This document shows, in pieces, positions 12,510 to 25,286 of a stretch of 64,000 nucleotides of DNA; positions within the stretch are counted from its first letter, which is position 1; each line of letters opens with the position of its first letter. Under the pieces are notes generated by a model. The model did no database searches and was not told where the DNA came from. It saw only the letters and a list, made by a program, of their open reading frames with translations. The DNA is taken from assembly GCA_023515745.1 (NCBI GenBank), contig JALECJ010000007.1, positions 930,001 to 994,000 on the forward strand, read 5' to 3'. The translations under genes were made by a program, and so were the position numbers. Source of the DNA: Amoeboaphelidium protococcarum (taxonomy: Eukaryota > Aphelidiomycota > Aphelidea).

Positions 12510-12703
12510 TATAGATGTCTTTACAAGATTATTTACAAACTCTCCGCTATGAATAGAAAAAAGAATTAATGACCCCTAATTTCCAATGACGAATGTTCTG
12601 AGACGCGTTACTAAAGCGCTTGAATCAAAACCAAAATTATAAGTGACAAATGTCAATGTAGAAGAATGCATATTAAGTTAGTACTGTATGCAATTATTAT
12701 AAC

Positions 12704-15700
12704 TCATTTCCTTTTACCACGCGACTTGCCCTTCTTTTCATCATCCACACCTGCGATTCTTACCTTGCCGAGAACTGTCTGCGTCAACTCCGTGTCCGGC
12801 ATAGCTTTGATGGCGTCTTTCTCCTTCTCGGTGAGTTCGAACGCTTTACTATTCAGAAACTAGTGCAATATAGACTAGGCCGCCTTGCCTTTCTTCAAAT
12901 TTCCCGGCAGTAGCTTCACTTTGTATTTATACGCTTGGAGAGTGATGTAAGGGGCGCAAACCGGAATAGCATTGAGGATTATGTCATCTTCATGAGGCTG
13001 CCCAGTCAGACAATCTAGCAAAGATAGATTTTCAATCTGCTCAGACTCCAAAGTTTAAATATTCTCTTCAGCATTTAGCCGCTCAATCTCTTTTTACTCA
13101 TCTTCCAAGTCATCAGCGTCCTGAACATTGAGCATCGTTGTATTCTCATTCACTTCCTCTGGCTCTTGATCCTTCTCCTTCTCAATTCTTTCAGACTGTG
13201 CACGAAAATCTTAATCAACTTAATCATCACTATCTGTGGAATCTTTAGTACCAGCTGATGCTAGCAGCTTCATCTTCTCCTTTCGTTCATCTTCATCTTG
13301 ATCGCCATACTTTTCTTTAATCTTTTTCAATTTACTCTTCTTGCCTCTTGGTAACTTATTACTAGATTTGGCGCTATTCTATTTGCCTGGGGAGCCTTAA
13401 TTTTATTACTGATTCGAAAAACTCTCGGCTTATTTAGACTCAACTCTTTAACTATCGCCACTTCTCTTACTTTTAGTCTTATGCTTACTAGATTGCTGCT
13501 TCTGCTTTTAAGACTTTTCTTGCTCCTTCTTCAGCAAATCTTCGATGAAAGGATTCAAAGTAGCTGGCTGTTGATCGACATCATCCAAATTGTACTTCTC
13601 CATCTACTGCTCCATATAACTAGCGGCAACACTTGATTTATCATCCTTAGACACTGAGTTATCATTATTAAACGAGGCATTGTCATTGCTATCAACGCCC
13701 ACAGTTGCAGATTCCTCCTCGACGTTGCCACGCAAATACGGTCGTCTCTCTTCAAAGTGCCTTGGTATACTTTCATCTGCCACTTTGAAGAGCAGGCCAA
13801 GACCGTAGACAAGCTGGTTAGGCGGCATATAATTCTTCTTACCTCTAATCATAAAACTACCAGTAACGAGATACTCACCAGATGGAGCAGTCTTTGACAC
13901 CTAATCATGACGCACCCAGTACGCAGATGTAACCACTTTGGCATCCCAAGCTTTAGAGTACACGATGGTCATCTAGCTAGCCTGCATGAGAGTAGCCAGA
14001 GGAATCTCCTGATCAGGTTGAGAGTTCTTCACAATGACAGAACTACTACCAGGAATATCAGCATGGAAATATACATCGCCTGGTTTGAGATGCTTCTTCA
14101 CTAGCATTTCATTCTACTACGCGTCCTTACCACCAAGAACAAGATAATTCTCAGTCGTTATAAACCAATTAAACTTCTCAAACCAAAACGATTTTCTCAT
14201 ACGAGTTATAGACGCGGCTACTTGCACCTTCTTCTACAACTCCTTCTGCACCTTCTTCTCTGTCAATTTGACAACTTTCTCGGCCGCAATCACCGTCCTC
14301 TCCTCCTTGACTGCATTCAGCTTCTTGCTCTCAAAATATCTTCTAGCATTTGCATAAGCGGATAATGATATATCAACATCAATTTTTACAATGTCTTTAT
14401 CTCTGGCTGATTACTCTTAATCTTCTTCATCGTCGCTATCCTCAAATCCATATTCTTAATCAAAATCAGGCTCTCTCAACAGCAATGTAATCTAATTTTA
14501 TTCCAGTTTGAGACCATCAATCATCAAAGCCACAGGATTCTATTTCAACTACTCTTCCTTGACTAAATCTTTCAGCGACGTCCAATCCATGCCTGAAGCA
14601 ATAGCACTTCTAATCACTAGAATGGCACGATCCACATCATCTAAATTCATTTCAATCAGCTAAGCCATTCGCTCACTGTCTGCCTGTGCCTATTACAATC
14701 CTTTAATTCTCTACAGTTACTCCTACTTGGCAGACGCAATCTTTTTTAATGCTTAATCTTCTTATGCTCTAGACTTGAGCTCAATCTTTTGAGATTCTAT
14801 AGAACTGAAGAATTGATCTGCAGCCAGATTAAAAGATTCCAACTCTCTGATAAAGTATCCTTTCTCCTCAAACTATTTAAACTTGTATGGATGAAATTCT
14901 TCAAATGCCAGTAAATAGTTAGAATCATTAGGATCCGGAATAAGATTCGTAGCTTATGGTCCAGAGCCATTCTAGGACGCAATCTCAATTCTGTTCATCA
15001 TGATATACCCGCGAGGCTGTGTACCAACTTGCTAAAATACGGACTCGGCTTATTAGAGGCTTTCATAAATCTAGTTGAGCAATTGCTTATTAACAACCTA
15101 TCCACTCTAAACAACTGTTGATACTTTAGAATTTGGCTGGATGTCAGCGAGTACAAGACAATGCTCTACAACAACTGAAGAGAACTCCAACTTATTGCCA
15201 AGTGCTTTCTTCAACTAATCTTTATGACTGCTATCCAATAAAGCATCTACCACTCTATCCATACTGAGTGGCTTCATACTGGTCACTCTACTGATATCGT
15301 ACAGTTCACCGACAGCATAACGGACACCCTCATCATTATCTGGAGTAACTGGGCGCAGAATAGCCAGAGTCATGTAGTCACCATCAGTCAGTATGACATT
15401 ACCGGCAGCATAAAACTCACAGATCAAATGATAAGTAGCCTCACCAAAACCAAACTCGAAATCAACGATACGATCAATGCCCAACTGTCGCACAGCACTC
15501 AGACGTTTAGTACGCAAATGCTTCCTCAGCTTCATGCAGAGTGATGACGGTACTGTACTCTTATCTCTGACAAAATCTGTTAAATGTATACGAGAACCAC
15601 TCTCCACCAGCACAGATTCCTTAACGTCAGGCTTGGCGAACTTCAACAAAAAAGTCCTTGAATTAACATCATACATGTTTTGCAACCTGAGCCCAACCAG

Positions 15701-15757
15701 CTTCTACAACTCCACCGTAGCAGCCCTGATATCTAACGCACTAAATTTCTACTTCAT
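12704..15757 (-). CDS. NEMF: NEMF/Rqc2 ribosome quality control factor
   Basis: 1017 residues in one exon from ATG at 15757 to TGA at 12704, close to the usual length. Rqc2/NEMF binds 60S subunits carrying stalled peptidyl-tRNA, recruits Ltn1 and adds CAT tails. The start [18 protein letters not shown] opens the NFACT-N domain, with [10 protein letters not shown] and [21 protein letters not shown] long coiled coil follows. The NFACT-R domain has the [20 protein letters not shown] block. The C-terminal NFACT-C ends with [20 protein letters not shown] and a basic [10 protein letters not shown] tail. Dozens of TAR codons serve as Gln. Divergent from the fucosyltransferase. Confidence 0.95.
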
Positions 15758-16225
15758 TACCGTGATCAAAAATACTTTTCAGACTAGAAAATTGCGCACT
15801 GATGTTGTAATTCGTTCTGAATAAGTGACGCGTCCCAAATGTAAAGAGGAAGAGAAGAAGAAGAATTAGAGAGCGGATAGGAAAAGAATCCACACTGGAC
15901 AATGCTTAAACTATCGTTCATTGTGTGTGCTATCATTCAGAAGAATTGCACTCTAAGAATATTATGAAAATGTGACTGTACATTTATTTAAGAACTCCTC
16001 ACTTTAATCCGAAAGATAATTAACCAGTCTTAACGGGAACTAACTACCTTGCTAATGTAAATTCGTTACGTTGACGACAGCTGTTTCAATGAGATGTGAT
16101 CAAACAATGGCCCGTTTAGTATCCTTCATCACAAACTATCATCAGTTTTTATTGTAATTGCATAAATTCTTTGCTATATACCTCTCTCATTCATAAATCA
16201 TTGATATCATTCTTAGTATACATTT
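15758..16225. promoter_or_regulatory. divergent promoter region
   Basis: These 468 AT-rich bases lie between the heads of NEMF and the fucosyltransferase gene. I see no named element. Confidence 0.35.
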
Positions 16226-18067
16226 ATGATGGGATAGTATAAATCTTCGTTTTTGGGTAAGATTTAGATACATTATAACTCTATAAATCTAATACCATTA
16301 TTTCTTATAATCAATCTTGTAGTCATCTTGCTGGTTGTGGCTCTCTTCTTGATGATACAGCTGGCACTGGTTCAGATGAGCTCATCACCAGTGCAATAGT
16401 CCAGATCTGATCAGGCATCTCAAAATGGAAAGTTTAGCTCAGACAAGACAAAGAGTCCATCCGTATCACAAAAATATCGTGATGTTGATCTAAAATCTGT
16501 CCCTGATCTGAAACTGTCGGCTGAAGAAATTAAGGAAATTGATAATCTTCTGACTGACATGAGATTCTAGCTGAAACGAGATCAGATATATCAGAAGGTA
16601 TTAAAGCTGAGAAAGCAGAAATTGCAACAAATATACTCTTGCCCAACGGGGAGCAAGTCGGTAATGAAAACTAAAAGATCAGCAAAGAATCCTATCACTA
16701 TATATTCGAACGGTCCCAACATTTGGGGTCATATGCATTTTGATGACGATCAAAGTCAGAGGCTGTGGACGGATCAATGCAATGTTCCGTGTCGCTTCCA
16801 CAATGTTGCAGAGAAGAAGAAAGATGCTGACATCATTTGGAGTCATTGGTACTTTTCTGGGGATGGAAGAGATTACGTCAAGCCTTTGCCGCACCAAGTT
16901 ATGGCCGCGTTGTACACTGAGCCGCATGTTGGAGTCAATTACGCGGAAGATCATATGAGGGAGCTGTTCTTAAATCAAAAATTTGGAGAGCGTATTCTGG
17001 GCCAGGCTGAACTGATGTTGAGCTATTCGGTGGAGGATGATGATAAAAACGATATTCCCGTCTCTTATGCTTATGGCAGTGCTCTTAGCGATATCGAGTA
17101 CGTGAATGAGCGAGAGTATGAAGACAAAGTGATCAGGGAACTCACTGACAGATTCAAGCTGACACATTACCCAATCTTTGATAAAGCCTAATACTTTGCC
17201 GCTCTTCCTCGGGAGGATGTAGAGACTCCTTTGGACTGGCGTGGTGGAGATGTGGCCCTATTCATTTCTAACTGTGGTGAAATCTGGAGAACAAAGTATT
17301 TGGAAGTTTTGATTCCCATGCTTGCTAGGCCTCCACCTCACGGTTTTGGTCTGAGGGTGGACAGTTTTGGAGGATGTGAGCCAGGCTTAGGCAGATTTTA
17401 GGAGAATGATGGAAATGGATGGCCAGTTGGTGAAATTACGTATCATGGATTCAAGTGGTAGTGGAATTTTACTTTAACAGGTGATGCACCTTAACGCTTC
17501 CCCCAATATTATCCACGCAAGCGAAAAACTGGAGAGTCTCGTGGTGGAGTAATAAAGCGGGAGATGATTGATCATTATAAAGTATTTCTCACGTTTGAAA
17601 ACTCCTTGCTGCACGGCTACCTGAGTGAAAAATATTACGAAGGCGTTGGTAGTGAGTCTGTTGCTATCCATTTTGGTCCCACGCCAGATGCTGATGAATT
17701 CCTAATGGATGAAGCCGGGAATATAAAGAGCGGCATGGTGAAATCCAAGTTGAGAACTCCTCAGTATTATCCGCATGATCGACCTAATGTCATTAATGGC
17801 TGGGATTATCCTGAGCCGCGTAAAATGGCAAAGTTGATCTATAAACTTTCAACTGATCAAAAGTACTGGGAGTCTTATTTTGACTGGAGGCTTACACCTT
17901 CTGCAAGAGGACAGCGTAAGGATTTGGATGATAAGTTTCTCATAAAGTTCAATCAACCATTCATCAATCTACACAAGAATGATTTTATAAGACATGGAAA
18001 TGCCAGTTGGATTTGCAAAATATGTTCATGGTATCATGAGCGTTATGACCATGAATGCAAGAAATGA
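16226..18067 (+). CDS. Golgi alpha-1,3-fucosyltransferase-like enzyme (GT10)
   Basis: Exons 16226-16256 and 16323-18067 give 591 residues. A short cytoplasmic N-terminus is followed by one membrane segment (VILLVVALFLMIQLALV, about 11-27) and a Ser/Gln-rich stem: a type II Golgi enzyme. The catalytic part shows the GT10 order: LFISNCGEIWRTKYLEVLI, then a VDSFGGCEPG motif and YKVFLTFENSLLHGYLSEKY, the nucleotide-sugar-binding FENS...EK block, followed by YWESYFDWR. Normal GT10 has YVTEK; here it is YLSEK. Members transfer fucose from GDP-fucose to glycans. The acceptor cannot be read from sequence. An N-terminal EWR-type insert and a Cys pair near the end (ICKICSWYHE) are typical of the family's C-terminus. 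Confidence 0.85.
16257..16322 (+). other. intron of the fucosyltransferase gene (66 bases)
   Basis: GTAAGA...TCTAAT...CTTGTAG. Without it the membrane segment has no ATG in frame; with it, MMGQYKSSFL joins the hydrophobic segment through a Val codon split g|tc. Confidence 0.8.
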
Positions 18068-18156
18068 TAGTGATGATTATAGATGGAATTTAAGAGTGAA
18101 GAATTATTTTATAAACTTGCTGTAAGCTATATAATTGACTTTTGATCTCTATTTAA

Positions 18157-20775
18157 TCACATAAATGAAGTTTACGTCTTGCCCATCTTCTAACTATTAG
18201 GAGCCTGCATCATAGAAGTTGTTCGCTGTAAAGGAACCGTGCCACTCACAGCTGTCATTGTTTATGTCACTGGATTACCAAAATCTTTAGGATCTTTAAA
18301 TCCAAGCCAGAAAGGCTTCAGCTTCTACTTGATTTCATAAAAGCTAGGTCTTTCCCTTGGATCTTGGCGCCAACAAATATCAATTAGCTTCGTGATTAGA
18401 GTGTAATGACGGTTCCCTTCATATGGCTTACCATCAACCTTATACTAGGGGCTTATTGCAGGACGCTCACCACCTCTGACCTTGGCCTCCACTTCTTTGT
18501 TCGATAACTTGTGGAATGGAACCTTTCTCTCAAGCAGCTCCCACACCATTACGGCAAAAGCATACACATCAACTGGTTTTCCTTCATCATTCACGCCGCC
18601 CGTCTTGTGATACATACGATTGAACGCCTCCGGTGCAGCATAACGATACGAGATACCAACAGCGGAAGTCTCCTTCATGCCTTTGACTGCGGCAGACTCA
18701 TTCGGACTCTTTTTGATCACTTTGGCGAGACCAAAATCACACACCACGGGATTCACAGGACAGAACGGTCTTCCTTGAGCATCTTAGCCCCAACCGACAC
18801 CACCGGCCAGAGCATTCTAACCAAAAGAGCCACTAATCTTGTTGGCCATGGCTGCTAGAGAAGGATCAGTTTACCACACAGGCTTCTCGCCGGTAAGAGC
18901 GCTGGCCTTAAACTCCAATAACACGTTGGCACTCTTAAGATCACGATGCAATATTCCCACATGATGCATCTCATTCATACCGGCTGCAATTCCCCACGAT
19001 ATGTGAAGAGCAATCTCCGGTAACATTTCGAATCCTTTTACAATTAAGCCCTTCTTCAGCTTAGAATCAGTCTTAACGAAAGACTTCAGAGCTTCAAACT
19101 CTGATGCATTTGCGGCATACTCCGGCAGCGACATGACCAAGGAGAACAAGTTACGATCGTACTGCTTCATCACAATGGATAACGGTTCATCAGTGAACCC
19201 GATCAATGTAATGATATTCGGATGATGGGACAAAGACTACATGATGGCAATCTCCTGATACACCAACGTCTTTAACTCAGAAAAGGCCATATGCGGCAAA
19301 GGCTTCAATACTTTTACCACGACAGCCTCCACGCCAAACTTTTGACAAAAGTCCTGATTCAATAGTTGTGCCTTGTAAATCACACCACCACCACCTTCAG
19401 AAAATTTGCCTTTCAGACGCAGATCATCACTGAAATTCAACTACAGAAAGCCGGGCAATGCAAATGCAGTAGCTTCCGCACTAACATACGATGAAGGATC
19501 TGCGGGATTCTACAACTACTATGGCCCAATGTCTGTCCTTTCATCCTCCGCTTCATCGCCAAATATACCATGCTATTAAGTGTGATTCTATCCCTCAGCA
19601 AACATATAAGGAGCATTTGGGTCCATCTGATACCCGACTCCTGCTCCATTAAAGTTTACATTAAAGGCAAATCCAGTCTGAGTATTCATGTTAGAGCCAT
19701 TCATCTGCTGAGCAAGTGGATTGACAGCGGAGCCTTGCATAACGCTAATTGGACGTGAGCCTATCGGCATGGATGCGGAGTTGAACCCAAACTATTGCTA
19801 TTGTTACTATTACTACTGCTAACCATTGAAAAGTCCATTGTTGCCACCCATTGTACCATAATTTCCAACCTATGTAACAGGCTAACTTTGAAATCCACCA
19901 GCAGTATTACCGTTCAAAGGTAATGTAGCAGATGTCTAACTTTGGCCAAAATTGTTCAAAGGCTACGTGTTTCCTCCAGCATTAGAATAAGCTGACATTG
20001 GCATAGTCGCACTTTACATGACAATCTACTATTAGTCAGATGGACCACCCGTGGTGGTAGTTGGTTATTGTTGCTACTGCTTAGACTTCATCTGATTCTT
20101 GTACTTATTGACCTCCTTCTGGATCTGAGCACGATTTCTCCATTGCATAACGGCATAGATGAAAATGAATCCGAGGCAAGTGGACACTATAGTCACTGGG
20201 ATAGAGTTTGATAGATTACCAAAATTCGTCAAAAAGAACCGTCCAGTGTTGATAGCATTCTACATGTTGACATCCAAAGGGACATTCTATTGTGCCGTGG
20301 CCACACCTTGCTCACCTATTAACCCATTACGATTGGTGGTAGTGGCCGAGGTATGCGTGACGGTAGATTATAATCCGAACAGGACATGTGACGATGCAGT
20401 AGTTGACACGGTCGTGACGGAAGGAGCAGATGAGCTCTACTATGTAGGCTACATGGACGTGGATGAGCTTACCATAGTGGTAGATGAGGTATATGTCGAG
20501 CTTTAACTCTCCACCGTCGTCGAAGATGTTAAACCAATCACACTTGATGGGCTAGACTAACTAACGGGCGACGACGACATTGTAAAATTTAACAATGTAG
20601 TACTTGATGCCTGATTCGATAAGGTGGATGATGTAACATTTACCAGTGCAGAAGCAGTAGCATTTAAAGGCAAAGTTGTGCTGTTTTAGCTTGCAACACT
20701 GGTAGCAGCATAAGATATCAGCAGATAGCATAACTTCCACCAGCGCATCGTTAAATCAATATTAGATGCGTGCAT
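18157..20775 (-). CDS. receptor-like TKL-type protein kinase with mucin-like ectodomain
   Basis: 872 residues from ATG at 20775 (or 863 from the ATG at 20748) to TGA at 18157. The parts in order are a signal peptide (about 10-29), a Ser/Thr-rich ectodomain with N-glycosylation sites (30-190), one membrane segment (SIPVTIVSTCLGFIFIYAVM, 191-210), a 240-residue Gln/Asn/Gly-rich linker with poly-Gln written as TAG/TAA/CAA, and a kinase domain (about 450-735). The kinase has FSEGGGGVIYKA, VVVKVL, HRDLKSANVLL (610-620), DFGLAK (680) and YRYAAPE (709-716), and DVYAFAVMVWELL, so it should be active. The kinase resembles TKL/plant-receptor types rather than fungal families. The ectodomain has no recognisable ligand domain. 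Divergent from the next gene. Confidence 0.9.
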
Positions 20776-21473
20776 TATTGTAACTTGAAATATCGATTAA
20801 TATAAGCCAAAGCTTTACAATACTTATCTAATATTAAAATGCTTAAATGATTAAAGTGGGAAAATAACTACCACTCCATACTTAGTGCAATCTATTGCAA
20901 CGAATGCTATTTTTAGCTGAAGCGTTACGATCAGTCCGTCCTGCAACGCGGCTTTATATTGGGCAGTAGGTAATTCAAATGCAAGTGAGTCTTACTAAAT
21001 AGGACCATAAACTGAATAAATAGATAAATGAAACAATTTTGTAAAACTCGAATTAACAATTGCCTGATACAATAATGGATACATCACAATGCAGGTTACT
21101 CATTAAAGGCAGAATCCCAACATGAAAATCTGAACGCGCGTTAAAGTGCTGTAAAAAATGACACTTACGTACTTGTCATACAACAACGTGAGCTCAAAAT
21201 CTTAACTCTATTAAAAGGCATCAATTATCATCATGAATGGTGAGGATTTTCCAAGTAACATTTACCACTTATAAGAAGTGAGAGACTGATATGAAGATTG
21301 ACGTCATTCTGAGTCATCACGGTAATTGTTGATTGTTGTTTCAGCCATCGATCAACTGATGTGAGAACTGTGATAACGCCATGAGCATTGTTCACCTTCT
21401 CTTTCTCTTTCTCTTTCGTCATCCTACTAACTATCTTTACAATATAGAAACTAAAAGCAAAGTAGAAATCGAT
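20776..21473. promoter_or_regulatory. divergent region with a likely 5'UTR intron of the small gene at right
   Basis: The left part is AT-rich with no gene. From about 21361 to 21447 a GTGAGA donor-like site is followed by a pyrimidine-rich run, a perfect TACTAAC at about 21424-21430 and an AATATAG end. This is what an intron just upstream of the ATG at 21474 would look like. The donor could also be the GTAATT near 21322. Nothing else is seen. Confidence 0.4.
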
Positions 21474-21746
21474 ATGAGCTATATCTTCAACAGCAAGAAC
21501 CAGACCAACTGGAAACACGCCATGATCAACTACTTCCGTACTACTCCGACCGAGATAAAGCTGGTATGGGCGTTCACTGCTGCAACTACATCCTTTGGCG
21601 CGTGGCTGATCATGAACAAGGCTCAAATCTATGGTACTGAACACCTGCCGTCCCACAGACACTCGATGATAAATCGCTTGAATAGCCGTTTCGATGGTCA
21701 CTCAAGTTATGAGCCAGAGCATCAGCAACACGGTGCAAGAATGTGA
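21474..21746 (+). CDS. small single-pass membrane protein, unrecognised
   Basis: 90 residues from ATG at 21474 to TGA at 21744. A polar N-terminus (MSYIFNSKNQTNWKHAMINYF) precedes one hydrophobic segment, VWAFTAATTSFGAWLIM (about 40-56), and a His/Arg-rich tail ending HQQHGARM. This shape is common in small accessory subunits of respiratory complexes, but I cannot name one. The frame also extends upstream to a Met at 21381; that upstream part is pyrimidine-rich and holds intron-like signals, so I chose the later start. The minus-strand frame over it is a shadow. Confidence 0.6.
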   Translation: MSYIFNSKNQTNWKHAMINYFRTTPTEIKLVWAFTAATTSFGAWLIMNKAQIYGTEHLPSHRHSMINRLNSRFDGHSSYEPEHQQHGARM

Positions 21747-21835
21747 TATTGTATGTTTAATAAAATGAGATAATGTAAATAAACCAAATAAATGATAGTC
21801 TTCTTATATTAATAATACTTTTAAATCTTGTTTTT

Positions 21836-23309
21836 TCAAAATGTATTAGTGTAAAAGTGTATCTGATGCTCCGTTTCGTCACGGCATAACACGCCTTTTG
21901 CTTCAATCGCCTACACAACAGTAATGACGTAATGATATTGAACCATTAAATGGTACAGTACAAATATATTTATTACTTACAAATAGTTCCTCTTGTGCAA
22001 GAGCAATAGACAGTTTAGTATGTTCCGATAATATAAGAGCGTTGACGTACGGAATGCTTTAAAGGAGCTCCTTGAGAACGCGTTCAAGATCGAATCCAGA
22101 GTGCTTGATCAGCTTCAGACCAGACTAGAGTACTTGCACCTTTAGCGATGACTTATCATTTTCATTCCACAACATACACGCATCATGCATATCATTGGCA
22201 CTAATAAGGGACATTCCGCGAGCTTTATTGTATAAACAGAAGGCGTCTGTCATACTTGCAGCTCCGAGACGAGCCAAGATTGGTTCCAGAAATTATCGAA
22301 GCTGTGTAGATAGTTCACTGATGTACAAGTCACCAGTCACGTCTCTTGTGACAATATTCGATATTCCAAGAGATTTCATTGCATCCTTCAGGTCAGTAAT
22401 CTCATCGCGTTTATTTACATTTGACCCGGCAGATGATTAATATTGCATCTTCTCTGCATAACTTGAGACCATTTGGACAACTATCTTTGACTTGGCCATC
22501 AGGGAATCCAAATCTTGAAATGCTTCATTGAGAGTTGCTTTATCAGTGGATCGCTTCTACTCTAAATTATTAAGCAGGCCAGAAATACCAATTTACTGTT
22601 TAGTGGGCTACGATTCAGTCTATTGAACTTCCGAGTTACTTTATATCCACGATTTGGCACTCAAGACTTGCTTCAACTTTGTAAAAAATGCCGCCTATCC
22701 ACCACTTCTGAAAGATAATTTTATATAATTAGGCCCAAGAGATGCCGCTTCTTCTGTTGAAATATCGTTAACGTCAGCTTCATCACGTGCCCATTCAGGC
22801 CATAGCAAAGTGTCACATACGACACACTTCTGATCCCGACCATAGTTTATGAATGTACACGCGCGACATTACACTTGAACATCAGCTTATAAAGACGCGA
22901 TGCCACAGACACTGCACTTAAGCGAAGATTTATATGTGGTCAAAGTATTAGATTCTTGACATACACCACAAATCCAAGTGCATAAATATGCATTATCACT
23001 TTGCTTTTAATTAGAGACTGAAGCACTACCACCAATAGATACAATAATCTTTGCGCTGGATGTAAGAAATGCAGATTTTTGCAAAACCAACTTCACTCTA
23101 CTCAAACTCAATCGATACTTGGATTACTCGCCACTAACCCAGTACAAATTAGAATTGGTCAAGTAGAGTACTCCCATCTCACCAGCAAGTCGCTGCTCTC
23201 TGTCATACAGTCCAACATCTTGTTACATCAGCTGCAGTCGATCCTCATCATCGAAAAGTGGTCTTAGGGAATCAGGAACAAGTTTGAATGTACTCTCTAA
23301 AAATTCCAT
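21836..23309 (-). CDS. VPS36: ESCRT-II subunit VPS36
   Basis: Exons 23309-21981 and 21910-21836 give 467 residues. VPS36 is the ubiquitin- and lipid-binding subunit of ESCRT-II, which sorts membrane proteins into multivesicular bodies. The N-terminal GLUE domain is split by two NZF zinc fingers (CGVC...CSVC and CRAC...CVVC, about 110-165), the arrangement of yeast Vps36. The C-terminal winged-helix EAP45 part includes GLYDRE-like N-terminal and LWNENDKSSLKVQVLQSGLK blocks and ends, after the intron, with GVLCRDETEHQIHFYTN, matching the conserved end of the family. The plus-strand frames inside are shadows. Confidence 0.93.
21911..21980 (-). other. VPS36: intron of VPS36 (70 bases)
   Basis: On the minus strand GTAAGT...TGTGTAG, phase 0. 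Skipping it restores the conserved family C-terminus, which is otherwise replaced by an unrelated tail. Confidence 0.85.
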
Positions 23310-25286
23310 TACTTTATTAAATAAATATATAAAACTGTACAACACTTTTACTGAGTAAGGACGTCTCAATGTGCCAACTGACTGATGTATTAGAGAGAGA
23401 GAGAGAACTTCTTTAGAGTTGATCGCTTAGAACCGGATCGTCTTTCATTTTCAACAGGCGAAAACAGAGTATACGGTGGAATCAATGGGAATTAACATTA
23501 ATGGTCGTATATTTACTTGTTAGAGTTGTCGAAAAATTGCATCTGGCTCTTCGCCACAAGGACGTCACGCTGAATTGAACAACTCTAAGTTTCAGTCTGG
23601 GTTGATGGTAAGAACCTTATTATCACGATGACTTGACAATGCTTGACGCTATTTTACGGTTTAATTGCCTCGAAGAAGTTCGCGTTGGTGTTGGATGAAT
23701 ATGGCTCCAGTATAACGATATGAGCAAGTTTCTGGCTAGATGTACTGAAGCATTTAAAGGTATAACTTATAATCTTTTATAAGTTAAAGTTAGGTTGTTG
23801 AATGAGACTTGGACATTGTGTAATGATTCTGATTGTGACGAAACTGGAATCACTTGTTGTAAACACGCGTAAATATTAAATCAGTGCTGATAACTTCTAC
23901 TCTTTGCTATTAAGGTCGACCTCATGCCCTAAAATTATAATCTGAGATACAGATAACAAGTACATTTAATCTAGTATACATTCGGCTGAAGAGAAACTAT
24001 GAGTCATGGGGCGAGTTAGCATGCTATAACATCAGCTAAACTCTTCTATATAAGGTTGTGTTATCAGCCATGGCACCAGAGTCAAGCACGATGATGATGG
24101 TGTTGCTTTACACTTATATCAGTTTTTCTGCATGCATGCAACCTACTGGCAGACAAATGTTGATATGAAGATAATCCTAGATGGTGCATATACAATGAAC
24201 ACATGCAATATCAAAAGGCCAAGAAATAATCGAAACTAGAATAGACAGCATCCTTATGCCGCTAGAGAAAGAAGTGTCAGAACACGTCGCGATGTCTGTG
24301 CCCATCTATTTGTTCATGGAATAACAGAGAATTAGTACCATCACATTGTAGTGAACTCTGTTTACTGCCAAGTGTAGAACTAGCCATCTGCTGTAATAAT
24401 ACGAACATATACTGGACGGCTCATAGAGAAAGGCTCTCGACATTCGTCGCCCAGTTTGTTCAAGCTTCCGTGTATCTTTTATCAATTGTAAGGCGTTTGC
24501 TGCTGGAGTAGTAAAATAAAAGAGGTTAAAAAACAGCAACTTTATAATATTTTCAATATTAATGCTAGCGTTCTCTGTCAAACGATGTTTTTACATCTGT
24601 AGTCTAGTTACCTGACTCCAGAATGGAGATAAGCTGATTCTGTGTACTCACTTAAGCGGTGGAGTATGAATTATGGTGCAAGAAGTTAAAAACGCTCCTA
24701 TCATTCTTGGACCTTTGGGATGATGCCAACTCCCAACATCTTGACACCAAGGAAACTGAGTTGGAGTTGATGCATAAGAGATCTCTGCAGTATTGGGATG
24801 AGATTAGTTAGAATAGAAGAGGGTACAGAGACAACGCGTCTAAGACGGACACATCTGCTTGATTATAACCCTCTGAGTATGTTGATATGATCAACATGTA
24901 CTACCTAATGTGGGTTACTGATCATATCTTACATCTTGGCATTACAAGGCTTACATGTTTTAAGTGAGAAGCAGGGAGGCGTGATAATGCATCAAACAAC
25001 ATAGGAAGATTCAAATTGGTACATGCTAGAAATTCTAAGTGGGCAATCTTCATGATAATATCTCATATCACAATCTCAACTGCTCACAAGGGCGACGACA
25101 AGAAAAGGCACTGCGAATGCCGGTATTATCAGAATTAATGATGCTGCGAATCTACGAGCTACTAGTGCATTTATGATCAGGAAATGATAGCATAAAAATC
25201 GTTAAATTGTAAGAAGAGATCTTAAAAGATTCGATTTACAGAAACATTAAAATGTAGTACATTCATCGATAGCTATATGACATTAT
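23310..25286. other. gene-poor 2 kb with coding-like fragments, no model
   Basis: I found no complete gene. Plus-strand frames without TGA occur (about 23490-23630; 23705-23890; 24165-24770; 24980-25136) but they shift frame and look only partly protein-like. One short piece, 23500-23630, has paired Cys (TCQSC). Another, near 23720-23880, ends with CNDSDCDETGITCC, a Cys pattern like a zinc site. A third, 25000-25136, has RNSKWAIFMII followed by KRHCECRYY, loosely like the tail of a piggyBac-type transposase. These may be decayed mobile-element or gene remains. A (GA)8 run lies at about 23392-23407. Confidence 0.3.

Noticed and set aside
12343-12552. Plus-strand ORF between FAF2 and NEMF
   Set aside because: Low quality; the minus-strand frame in the same place has more protein-like order.
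16226-18067. GT15 mannosyltransferase (KRE2/MNT1)
   Set aside because: My first reading of a fungal type II glycosyltransferase, but the FENS...EK block and FDWR ending are GT10.
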